Assembly: GCA_014237365.1 (NCBI GenBank)
Contig: JABZFQ010000054.1
Location: forward strand, 1 to 46,185
DNA length: 46,185 nt
From: Desulfobacteraceae bacterium
Lineage (GTDB): Bacteria > Desulfobacterota > Desulfobacteria > Desulfobacterales > ETH-SRB1
Reading direction: 5' to 3'
A program made the translations under genes and the position numbers. The notes beneath the pieces were generated by a model. That model did no database searches. It saw nothing but the letters and a program-made list of their open reading frames with translations, and had not been told where the DNA came from. Positions 32,155 through 41,196 of this stretch are shown here, piece by piece (positions within the stretch are counted from its first letter, which is position 1; every line of letters starts with the position of its first letter).

Positions 32155-32482
32155 AAATCATCCTCCCATCTTTTAGTTGATAAGCTATCCCCAGTTTGGT
32201 TCCTTCTTCTCCGCCGATTTTCCTGTCAGTTACTTTTTCCACCTTAATCTCTTTGCCTTTTTTAGTAATAATCTCCATTTGTCCATCTTTATTCTTTTTT
32301 ACAATAGTAATCTCACTCGTTTCAGAGAAGAAATCCAGAATCTGGTAAGTTGCCATGAGGGAAAGGAGCAGCGCCACAATAAAAACAAGCGCCACGTCAA
32401 AAAGATTTGCTACACCAAGCAAAGGATCTTCCTGCTTTGCTTTTTGCAATCGTACTGTTCGGCTGTTTTTTAAATATTTCAT
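32138..32482 (-). CDS. DUF2149-like/ExbD-like protein
   Basis: DPLLGVANLFDVALVFIVALLLSLMATYQ, single N-terminal TM; KKGKEIKVEKVTDRKIGGEEGTKLGIAYQLKDGRMIYVPE; overlaps cobN start. Confidence 0.75.
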   Translation of the reverse strand: MKYLKNSRTVRLQKAKQEDPLLGVANLFDVALVFIVALLLSLMATYQILDFFSETSEITIVKKNKDGQMEIITKKGKEIKVEKVTDRKIGGEEGTKLGIAYQLKDGRMIYVPEE

Positions 32483-32552
32483 TATACTCCAAGGATGTTA
32501 ATCCTTTCTCGCTTTCAAGTTGTTTTATTCTCTATTCCCTGATCCCTGACCC

Positions 32553-33167
32553 TTAATTTTTAGTCATGGCCTCTGTGATCAGATTTATATGACGCATATC
32601 TTCGGTGACCCAGCGTTCTTTGACAACGGAAAAGAAATGGGCAGTAATTCCAAGGGCAAGTCCCACGACTGTAGTTGTAAAGGCCAGAATAAGGCTGGAT
32701 GAAAGCTGGGCCATATTACCCTGGGTTAATCCGGCCAGACCTGTCCCCATAGGAATCAATGTTCCCATAAGCCCCAGACTCGGCCCTATGCGTACGATAA
32801 GACGTATCTTATCAACCTCTCTTGCAAGTGAATGTTCCTTTCGTTGATTCAGGTCTTCAATTTTTTCATCACGGAACCCAATACCACCATGTACAATATC
32901 GTTTAGTTCATTTGCATAGCTTGTAACGTGAAGAGGTAGATTTTTGGATAGTTCGGGCGGCAGACGTTCTGCTTTTTTAATATCCTCCAGAAAATTTGCC
33001 AGGTGCCTGTCGGAACGGAAATGTTTCCGTTTTACCAGTTCAGCCAGAAATCCTCCGGCATATACCATCAGCCAAAGACAGAGAAAAATGAGCAGGATCA
33101 CCACCGGGTAGAGCAAAGCAGTTGAAATAGTGTACAGGATGGTTTGAAACGCTGGAAAGATATTCAC
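32553..33167 (-). CDS. MotA/TolQ/ExbB proton channel family protein
   Basis: RIGPSLGLMGTLIPMGTGLAGLTQGNMAQLSSSLILAFTTTVVGLALGITAHFFSVVKERW. Confidence 0.9.
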   Translation of the reverse strand: MNIFPAFQTILYTISTALLYPVVILLIFLCLWLMVYAGGFLAELVKRKHFRSDRHLANFLEDIKKAERLPPELSKNLPLHVTSYANELNDIVHGGIGFRDEKIEDLNQRKEHSLAREVDKIRLIVRIGPSLGLMGTLIPMGTGLAGLTQGNMAQLSSSLILAFTTTVVGLALGITAHFFSVVKERWVTEDMRHINLITEAMTKN

Positions 33168-33922
33168 TTAATTTCTCCTTTTGCGAAATAAGTTTTCATA
33201 AATCCGGCACATCCAAGAATAAAAATAATCACTCCTAAAATAGCCGTGTGAAAAAAGTCTATCTGGCTTATCGGGCTGTTGGAAGCGGCCATGGTAAATG
33301 CAGCCCTTATTTCCGGATATATGGGCGCCATGATAACTGTTAAAAGGAAGTAAAGGGCAATTGAAGTCATGGATAAGCCCAGAAAAGAATTCCAGGAACC
33401 GATTTTATGGCGAAACGGGAAAATAATAGTAGTTGTAATAAAAATTATGCTGCTGAAAAGGGCAAAAAGGGTCAATGTGGTTAAAAACGGTGATAAGGTA
33501 AAAAGTGAATAGGCAAGGGTAAGGTTGAGGAGAATCACCGTAACACATACAGGGCAGGGCAAAATCATAAGCAAGCCGGCCCGAAGGGAAAAATGATTAT
33601 GCTCAGCAGGGTTTTGAAGGAGCAGCTTGCTTCCCCACAGAAGAAGTCCAAGAGCCACTGCAAGATAAAGCAGCATGCCGTATTGAAGCATATTTACAAA
33701 CTGATCCCGATAATTTAATAAATTGAAATGGGTAATCACATAATACAGACAAAAGAAAAGGATAAGATAAATAAAAAGGCATCCAACAACAAAAATGATT
33801 TTTTTACCGATGGGAACGGTCCTGTTGTATATCTGAGCCCCCAGACCCAAACCCACTTTTATCCCAAAAACAGAAAAAGCGAGCAGAATACCGGTTATCC
33901 ATAGTTGTTTTAGCATTGACAT
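33164..33922 (-). CDS. DUF2162-like polytopic membrane protein (predicted transporter)
   Basis: FSVFGIKVGLGLGAQ, LLMILPCPVCVTVILLN (CPVC), multiple TM segments; ATGA-type overlap with the ExbB-like gene. Confidence 0.7.
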   Translation of the reverse strand: MSMLKQLWITGILLAFSVFGIKVGLGLGAQIYNRTVPIGKKIIFVVGCLFIYLILFFCLYYVITHFNLLNYRDQFVNMLQYGMLLYLAVALGLLLWGSKLLLQNPAEHNHFSLRAGLLMILPCPVCVTVILLNLTLAYSLFTLSPFLTTLTLFALFSSIIFITTTIIFPFRHKIGSWNSFLGLSMTSIALYFLLTVIMAPIYPEIRAAFTMAASNSPISQIDFFHTAILGVIIFILGCAGFMKTYFAKGEIK

Positions 33923-33933
33923 TGATCTCCATG

Positions 33934-33979
33934 CAGGCGATCACGGCGTGTAAGTATACTTTTATGCCGTGATCGCCTG
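33934..33979 (-). repeat. Intercistronic hairpin, 14-bp perfect stem CAGGCGATCACGGC/GCCGTGATCGCCTG
   Basis: Arms 33934-33947 and 33966-33979, 18-nt loop, between the TonB receptor and the DUF2162-like gene. Confidence 0.85.
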
Positions 33980-34010
33980 TTTATAATCCTTTATAAAGAA
34001 TCATAAAATA

Positions 34011-35909
34011 CTAAAATGTAATCTCATAGCCCAACTTGAAAAGACGATCAAAACCGTAATAAACATAGTTGTTGGTGCTATCACTACTCATGTCTCCTGA
34101 AATATGTATCTCCTCGTTAAAAATATTGTCCACGCCTATCGTTAGATATCCCCTGAACAGTCTGTATTTGCTATAAAAATCAACTGTAGCATAATCATCA
34201 AGTCCTCTTTCCCGACTGATCAAGATATTGGCTAAAAGATTCAGTGTTATTTTTTCGGTCAGATAAGAAATACCGAGACTGGTCTGAAATTTGGGACCAG
34301 CCTGATACTGTTCTCCAGAAGTATCTTCTGCTTCGGGGTCTGCCCAATATCCAGCAGTATCCAAAGAAAGATTTCGTAAAAGATTAGACTGCCCGGCGAA
34401 CGGGTAAATGGATGCATCCCACTCGATCCCGACGGTCTCATAGTCCCCCGCATTGAAATACGTGAGAGGGTATCCATGGGAGCGGTCTATCTCTATCTTA
34501 TCCCTATAGTCCATGTAAAAACCGGCCAGTCTCAATCGGAAAAAGTCATTATCAAATTTAATCCCAACTTCATATGTCCAGCCTTCTTCAGGATCAAGAT
34601 CGGAATTTCCCACCAGAAAAGAACCGCTGTAATAAAGATTATTAAACGTTGGCGACCTGAATGCTTTCCCAGTATTTGCAAAAAAATTCAAGGTGTCTGC
34701 GGCCTTGAAGTTGAGGCCGAGACTTGGAAGGAATCGATCGTAATCTTTTCCGTTTGAATCCGCTTTAACAAACTGCTCCCTTGCCCCCAGTGTGATGGCA
34801 AGTCGGTCGAAAAAATCTTTTTTTATTTGAAAAAATGCAGCATAATCATTTCGGTGGTGCTTTCCATACTGGTTATTATAATCCGCCCCGCGATAAACAT
34901 AATCCGCGCCGATATTGAGTTCACTTGTCAAAAAATTAAATTTATAGCCTCCTTCAAATCCATAATTATAATTTTTGTTATTATCCTCCGGTTTTGATGG
35001 ATTGGTGTATTCATCCCGCTGCATTTCATTATAACTGTAAAAGGTCTTTAATCTCAAAGACGCATTTTCATACCGGATATTCGCGAAATGTTTGTAATGG
35101 TACTGATCCGTGCCCGTGCTCAACCCACCTGAATCCTTTATTTTTTTATACCCTGTTTCATTATATGAGCCCATATAATCTATATAAAAGTCTTCAAACG
35201 GTTTTGCATTCAAATTCATGGAATATTTATTTGTGTCATCGGTGTCATACCTGTATTTTTTAGTAAAACTCCGTGAGATTTCTTCAATGCTACCTAAATG
35301 CGAATAGTTCAGCCCTATATTCAATTTAGGACTCAAAAAGCTAAGGCCGTGATTGTGATACTCATAATCACCCATTTCAGTATAAATTTTAACAGAGGGT
35401 TCTGCGACATTCTTTTTGGTGATAATATTAATTACGCCAGTCATGGCGTCAGCGCCATAAAGGGTTGATGCTGCCCCTTTCAGGATTTCGACTCTTTCGA
35501 TTTGATCAATAGGAATCATATCCAGATCATAGCCGTGGCCCGCTGGACCCTGGATAGGGACTCCGTTGATTAAAACAAGTTCTCCATCATAAATTCCTCT
35601 GACAGACAGCTTGCTGTTCATCCCTCCATGACTTAATCCCAAAGGACCATACGCTTTATATGCAAAACCGCCTTTTCGTTTCAATGCATCCACAAGATTA
35701 TTGGCGCTGGTTTCTTTTAATTCCTCTGCTGAAATAACCGTTACAAAACGCGAGCTTTCTCTTTCCAGCACAGGAAATTTTTCTGCGGTAACAGTGATCG
35801 TTTCAAGAGTAACTTTAGACTCTTTATCTCTTGCATCCTCTTTTGCCAGACTGAATCCAGGCAGAATTAGTAAAGTTAAAACAACAAATACTCCCACAAA
35901 TTTTTTCAT
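34011..35909 (-). CDS. TonB-dependent receptor, BtuB-like
   Basis: ETITVTAEKFPVLERESSRFVTVISAEELKETSANNLVDALKRKGG, KLSVRGIYDGELVLINGVPIQ, ERVEILKGAASTLYGADAMTGVINIITKK; preceded by a cobalamin riboswitch. Confidence 0.92.
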   Translation of the reverse strand: MKKFVGVFVVLTLLILPGFSLAKEDARDKESKVTLETITVTAEKFPVLERESSRFVTVISAEELKETSANNLVDALKRKGGFAYKAYGPLGLSHGGMNSKLSVRGIYDGELVLINGVPIQGPAGHGYDLDMIPIDQIERVEILKGAASTLYGADAMTGVINIITKKNVAEPSVKIYTEMGDYEYHNHGLSFLSPKLNIGLNYSHLGSIEEISRSFTKKYRYDTDDTNKYSMNLNAKPFEDFYIDYMGSYNETGYKKIKDSGGLSTGTDQYHYKHFANIRYENASLRLKTFYSYNEMQRDEYTNPSKPEDNNKNYNYGFEGGYKFNFLTSELNIGADYVYRGADYNNQYGKHHRNDYAAFFQIKKDFFDRLAITLGAREQFVKADSNGKDYDRFLPSLGLNFKAADTLNFFANTGKAFRSPTFNNLYYSGSFLVGNSDLDPEEGWTYEVGIKFDNDFFRLRLAGFYMDYRDKIEIDRSHGYPLTYFNAGDYETVGIEWDASIYPFAGQSNLLRNLSLDTAGYWADPEAEDTSGEQYQAGPKFQTSLGISYLTEKITLNLLANILISRERGLDDYATVDFYSKYRLFRGYLTIGVDNIFNEEIHISGDMSSDSTNNYVYYGFDRLFKLGYEITF

Positions 35910-35930
35910 TTAAGTCCTCCTTTCCTCACC

Positions 35931-35967
35931 AAAAAAAATCCCCAAACCGATGAATCGATCTGGGGAT
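35931..35967 (-). terminator. Intrinsic terminator, probable riboswitch expression platform
   Basis: Minus-strand ATCCCCAGATCGA-TTCA-TCGGTTTGGGGAT followed by T8; sits between the aptamer and the receptor RBS (GGAGG). Confidence 0.85.
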
Positions 35968-36027
35968 TGCCTTTTTTATCCTCAAACGCTTGCCGATTAA
36001 CGCCCCTGTCCGCGAGGTTGCCAAACA

Positions 36028-36172
36028 ATGTTTCAGGCAGGTCTTCTGGCTCTCGGATCAAACTACTTGCCGCACCTTCCCATCCTAAGGACAGTGATAT
36101 TTTGCGGTTTTCGTCCCCGATTACAGCGACGGGCTCGCTCCCGATTTTCACGGGATTTCCTTTTATGCCTTA
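36028..36172 (-). promoter_or_regulatory. Cobalamin riboswitch aptamer
   Basis: Minus strand GGGAGCGAGCCCGTCGCTGTAATCGGGGACGAAAACCGC...TCACTGTCC...GGATGGGAAGGTGCGGCAAGTAGTTTGATCCGAGAGCCAGAAGACCTGCCTG; B12 box and core conserved. Confidence 0.93.
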
Positions 36173-36376
36173 AAAACACCTGAAATCAATTTTTAAAATT
36201 ACACTTTTCCATAAATATGTCAATGAAAAAACAAGAACTGTTTTTCGTTGCTCCCAGTGATATAAATAGCTGCCATCAGGTGAATACCAAATATCTACAA
36301 AAGTATTGTCAATTAAATAAAGTCGTAGCTTGCGAATTCGACCGGCCGTTCCCTGGATTAATTCAGAAGATTTCAA
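36170..36376 (-). pseudogene. Possible TumE/DUF6516-like toxin N-terminal remnant
   Basis: GRIRKLRLYLIDNTFVDIWYSPDGSYLYHWEQR; ends abruptly next to the riboswitch. Confidence 0.35.
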
Positions 36377-36403
36377 AATATCAGAAAACCTACGTTCGAC
36401 ATT

Positions 36404-36720
36404 CTACCTTCGCAGTATAAACGCTTTGCTCTCATTGCCGTGTTTATCAATGGCAATAACCGCTATGCTTTCCGTCAAGCCTGTCATTCTGATTCCGCCG
36501 TCATCACTAATATCTTTGGCAAATACAGTCCTGTCCACATCAAAAATCTTACCGTCATAATCAACATCCACAAGCAGCATCGCAAGCCCGTCAAGCCCTT
36601 TTAAACGCTTTTCCTGTTTATCCAGTATTTTTGTCTCAAATCGGGTGATCTTCAAACCCTGTTTTATTCTCTCAACTTCAATCTCAACAGCTTTTTTAGC
36701 TTTTCAACACGGTCTTGCTT
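36404..36720 (-). pseudogene. C-terminal remnant of a type III methyltransferase (Mod)
   Basis: KAVEIEVERIKQGLKITRFETKILD...AMLLVDVDYDGKIFDVDRTVFAKD...AVIAIDKHGNE. Confidence 0.5.
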
Positions 36721-36984
36721 TTCTTCTCTCTCAAGCCTTGAGATGTATTCGTCGAGATCGATCTTTATAAAGAAATCGGGATTAAAACTTTGCTTGACCC
36801 TGTTTTTTTCGCTTTTCCAGTACTGCAAGTTCCATCAACTGATCGCTTGAATACCAACTCACTTGTGTCGGACATTAATAACACCATCTTAATTTGAGCG
36901 AATCTTCGCTTCTTTATTTTGTGTGAACATCCTCAGTTTATCAACCATGAAAGATACAGACTCTACCGACCCCATTTCGCTAAA

Positions 36985-39149
36985 CTAACCAATCAACCCG
37001 GCTTCCTGGAAGCTGTAATATCCCTTTCTAGCCACAACAAGATGATTTAAAATCCGAATTCCAAGTATCTTTCCTGCCTCAGTCAGTTGTTCATGGATTT
37101 TCAAATCGCTGTTACTGGGTTTCAGATCACCGGAAGGATGGTTATGTGCAAATATTACAGCCGCAGCTCTGTCTATGACATCCGCATAAACTTCACGTGG
37201 ATGCACCTGGCTGCGATCCACCAGGCCAATGGTGACGATTCTTTTTTTTATTACTTCATGAGCGCCATTAAGGGAAATGCAGACAAAATGCTCTTGCTTT
37301 TTATCGGCAATATCAGCCAGCAACGGTATCACATCCTGGGCGCCTGTTATTTTTACAGTATCGTTAATCAGATGCCGTCTTGCCAGTTCAAAGGCGGATA
37401 AAATCTGGGCAGCCTTAGCCATGCCCATTCCACGCACCGCCGTGAGATGTTCGACAGATAGATTTTCCCTGTGCTTGCGGATCAGTTTGGCAACATTTTT
37501 AGAATCGGTATAGGAAATGCTCGTGTCTCTGTCGGTAAAAGCGGTAAATGCAACCAGCGTTTTGATATCGGTATATCCTTTTTCCTTAATGTATTTATCG
37601 AATTCTGTTTTATATCGGATAACATGGGGCCTTGATGAAGTGACAACCATTGCCTTTGCTTTTCCACCTATCTTAGGCATAACGCATTGCCGGAAATGTT
37701 CAATAATAACCTCGGTTTTCTGAGCCAGATTATGGGGATGAAGAGAGAGAAACCTGGCTATTGCCCGGCGCGCCTTTTTCTTGTTGATATCGGGGTCATC
37801 TTCAATGGCTTTTGACAGTCTGAAATAGGTCTTATAGGTAGTGTAGTATTTTAACACATCCAGGATAAAGTTTTCTTCAATCGCCTGTCTCATGGAATAA
37901 AGGTGAAAAGGGGCTGGTTTTCCGTCATCGCCGGTTTGGCCGAAAACTTCGAGGGTTTTTGCTTTGGGTGTTGCGGTAAATGCGAAAAAGGCAAGGTTGG
38001 GCTGCTTGCCTCGCGCCAACATTGAGCTTCTAATCTCATCTTCAATGTCATGATTTTTGCCATACTCAGGCGGCTCATTCCTGATATCATCATCACTCAT
38101 ATCAATAACCGTCAGGGTTTCTTTCATCTTTTTTGAAGCCTCACCGCCTTGGGAGCTGTGGGCTTCATCTATAATTATGGCGTAGTTTCTTTTTGGAAGC
38201 TCTCCGATCTTATCGAGTACAAAAGGAAATTTTTGAAGGGTGGTGATAATTATATTGATTCCGGCGCTTAAGGCCAAGGCAAGCTGGGTGGAATCCTTGT
38301 CAATCTTTTGAACAACGCCGAGCTTATGTTCAAACTGGTATATGGTGTTCTGGAGCTGTTGATCCAAAACGAGCCTGTCCGTGATAACAATTATTGAATC
38401 AAAAATCCTTTTATCTTTATTATTATGCAGACTGGATAACCTGTATGCAAGCCATGCAATGGAATTGCTTTTGCCGCTGCCTGCTGAATGCTGGATCAGA
38501 TAATTATTACCCGAGCCTTTTTGCCTGGCATCCCGGGTCAGCTTTCTGACAACATCCAGTTGATGAAACCTTGGAAAGATCAGCTTTTCTTTTTTAAATA
38601 TTTTCCCGTCGACCTTATATTCGTCGGTCTGCAAGAGAAGAAAGGAGCCGATGATATCCATCCAGCTATCTTTGGCCCAGACATATTCCCACAGATAGGA
38701 GGTTTTGTGGCCGTTTGGATTAGGAGGATTGCCGGCGCCCTTATTGCAGCCCTGATTAAAAGGAAGATAGCGGGTGGCTTTGCCTTCAAGCCTGGTTGCC
38801 ATGTAAGCTTCGTCGGTATCAACGGCAAAATGCACGAGAGCGCGTTTTTTGAATTTAAAAAGCAGTTCGTTTGAATCTCTGTCAACCGCATACTGCCATT
38901 TGGCATTTGCCGCATTCTGGCCGGTAAACTGGTTTTTCAGCTCCACAGTTGCCACAGGCAGGCCGTTTAGACTGAACAGCATGTCAATTGAGTTTTCATT
39001 TTTAAGGCTGTATTTTACCTGACGGGTCACGGTGAGCCGGTTTTTGTTGTACAAGGCAATCGTTTCAGGATTCAGTTTGCTGGCCGGTTTGAAACAGGCC
39101 ATCTTAAAATTGCTTCTTCAAATGCCTGTTCTGTGGTTGTCGAGGTCAT
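36985..39149 (-). pseudogene. Chimeric, internally deleted type I HsdR joined in frame to RadC C-terminal (JAB) domain
   Basis: ATG at 39149 gives MTSTTTEQAFEEAIL then a jump to FKMACFKPASKLNPETIALYNKNRLTVTRQ; HsdR helicase motifs to LVAFTAFTD; then RadC AVRGMGMAKAAQILSAFELARRHL...HNHPSGDLKPSNSD. Confidence 0.85.
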
Positions 39150-39180
39150 AATGTTTCCTTTTGGATATGGGATAACACAA

Positions 39181-39275
39181 GGGCAACCACGGGGGGATAG
39201 GGCAACCACGGGGGAATAGGGCAACCACGGGGGGATAGGGCAACCACGGGGGAATAGGGCAACCACGGGGGGTTG
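39181..39275. repeat. Five 19-bp tandem repeats GGGCAACCACGGGGG(G/A)ATA with alternating variants
   Basis: Direct reading; GGGGGGATA and GGGGGAATA units alternate. Confidence 0.95.
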
Positions 39276-39284
39276 CCCCTACGA

Positions 39285-39848
39285 TTATTGTTGCCGTGCA
39301 TCGGGATTTTCCCTGTCCAAATCCCATTTTTTAGGGTTATCCCTGATATATCTGCGGATATCATTTAATTCATTTTCATCGCGCACTATATGTTCATAAT
39401 AATTGCGTTGCCATAATTTACCCGGAAACGGCGGCCATTGTTTTTGTTTAACACCATGGATATACCGTGCAGTGCTCAACGATTTAAACCGATGCACAAC
39501 ATCCGGCAATGATAACCCCGCCGTAGGGGCAACCCCCTATGGTTGCCCATTGTGCCTCCGTGGTTGCCCTTTGTCGAATCCCCGTGGTTGCCCATTGTCG
39601 AGAATAATTATGCCATGGACATGATTCGGCATGATTTGAAATTCATCAATATTAACCCCAGGATAATTACATGGCAATTCATTCCATATTATGTTTATCA
39701 TTTGCCCCGCATCATTCAATACCATTTCATCATTTACCATATTTCCCAAAAAACATTTTTTGTTTTGCGTGCAAATGCTTACGAAATATGCGCCGGATTG
39801 TGAATAATCATACCCGCGCAAACGGATGGATTGACGGTTTTTATTCAT
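39285..39848 (-). pseudogene. REP-associated tyrosine transposase (RAYT), interrupted by an in-frame TAG
   Basis: MNKNRQSIRLRGYDYSQSGAYFVSICTQNKKCFLG...FQIMPNHVHGIIIL (HUH) and, in the same frame after TAG at 39537-39539, SLPDVVHRFKSLSTARYIHGVKQK...LWQRNYYEHIVRDENELNDIRRYIRDNPKKWDLD. Confidence 0.88.
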
Positions 39849-39862
39849 AATTTTTCATTACC

Positions 39863-39976
39863 CGCGTAGGGGCAACCCCCTGTGGTTGCCCTATCAATGT
39901 GGTCGGCCTATCAATGTGGTTGCCCTATCAATGTGGTCGGCCTTTTCAGGGCAGGCACAGGGGCCTGCCCCTACGT
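39863..39976. repeat. GTAG/REP palindromes flanking RAYT
   Basis: CGTAGGGGCAACCCCCTGTGGTTGCC ... GGGCAGGCACAGGGGCCTGCCCCTACG, with a repeated CTATCAATGTGGTYGSCC spacer. Confidence 0.7.
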
Positions 39977-41196
39977 TCGCACATCAATTTTTCCGGTTAC
40001 TACCTCTGAAATCAAGGTGGTGCGATATTCTTGTAACAGATCGGTTTGTTTTTTGATTTTGGTGATTGTTTGGTCGATTTTGGTGGTTGTTTTATTAACA
40101 TGTTCCACTATGGCTGTCTGTTCAGTTTTATTTGGTGGAAACCAAATCATAATATTTGCAATATCGCTTGCATTAATTGCAGGGTAACTAACTCCTATCG
40201 AAAGTGAACATATTGTATCGACTATCATATCACTTGTTAGTAAAAACGAAATAATTTTTTTGTCAAAATCATCTCCAGACCTAATGACTGCGAAGCCTGT
40301 AGATACAATAAGATTCTGTGGTACATCAGAAATATATGTTATAGCTTTTAAATATGTCCTTACTGTAGAAATGATTGTATCACCCTTTCTTACAATTCGT
40401 CTCGCCCTTGATGGCGCATCCTTAAAATATATTGTCACCGGTTCATTGACTATTGAGCCTAAGCAAACATTGCCTATGTCGATATATTTTATTTCTAGAT
40501 TTGCATCAGTTTTTTCTGATAAATTTTCTTCATTAATACTTGCAATATACTTTAACCTTTTCACTTCCCAATGCCCCGTCACCTCCCCCAGCCATTCAAT
40601 CCCCGAATCCTTCATCGGTGCATCGGAATTCAATCCTTTTGTTACGGCCTGATTGATTATTGCAGAGCGCTCCTCCTTCAGCAGTTCAATGAGTTTTTGC
40701 TTTTTTGAAATGAGGTTGTCGATTTGGGTGGTTTTGCGATCAAGGTAGGTTATTATAAATTGTTGTTCTTTAATCTCTGGAATTGTGATAAGCTTATTTT
40801 TAACATTTGTTGCGGTTAATAACGGTTGAGCATTTAGCGTAATATCAGTTGAAAAATCTATGGTTGTTAAAAAATAATATAAAAATTTAGATGTAATATC
40901 TTTGCCATTATCAATGAATAGAGCATTATCGGATACACCATAAAGACCGCTTGCAAAATTTATTTCACCTGAAGATCCGACACGGCCAATAATAACCTTT
41001 TTTTGTCAAAGCTAGCGGTTATACATTTGCCAATTATTCCATTAGCACCATACAAAGGATAAGTACCAATTTCGTTTTTCATATTAGTGCCGCTATAAAC
41101 TTGACTAAGCCATTTCAACTTTGAGATACTCCACCCCTCCGGCACATCCCCAATCCACTCAACCCCTGAGTCCTTATATTTCGGATAAGGCTTCAT
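39971..41196 (-). pseudogene. hsdS: Second type I HsdS, frameshifted in a poly-A/T tract (40998-41004)
   Basis: KDSGVEWIGDVPEGWSISKLKWLSQ...FDKK then, with one extra A, KVIIGRVGSSGEINFASGLYGVSDNALFIDNG...KDSGIEWLGEVTGHWEVKRLKYIAS. Confidence 0.85.

Noticed and set aside
39181-39275. Tandem array as a CRISPR
   Set aside because: 19-bp units are directly abutting with no unique spacers, and no cas genes are present.
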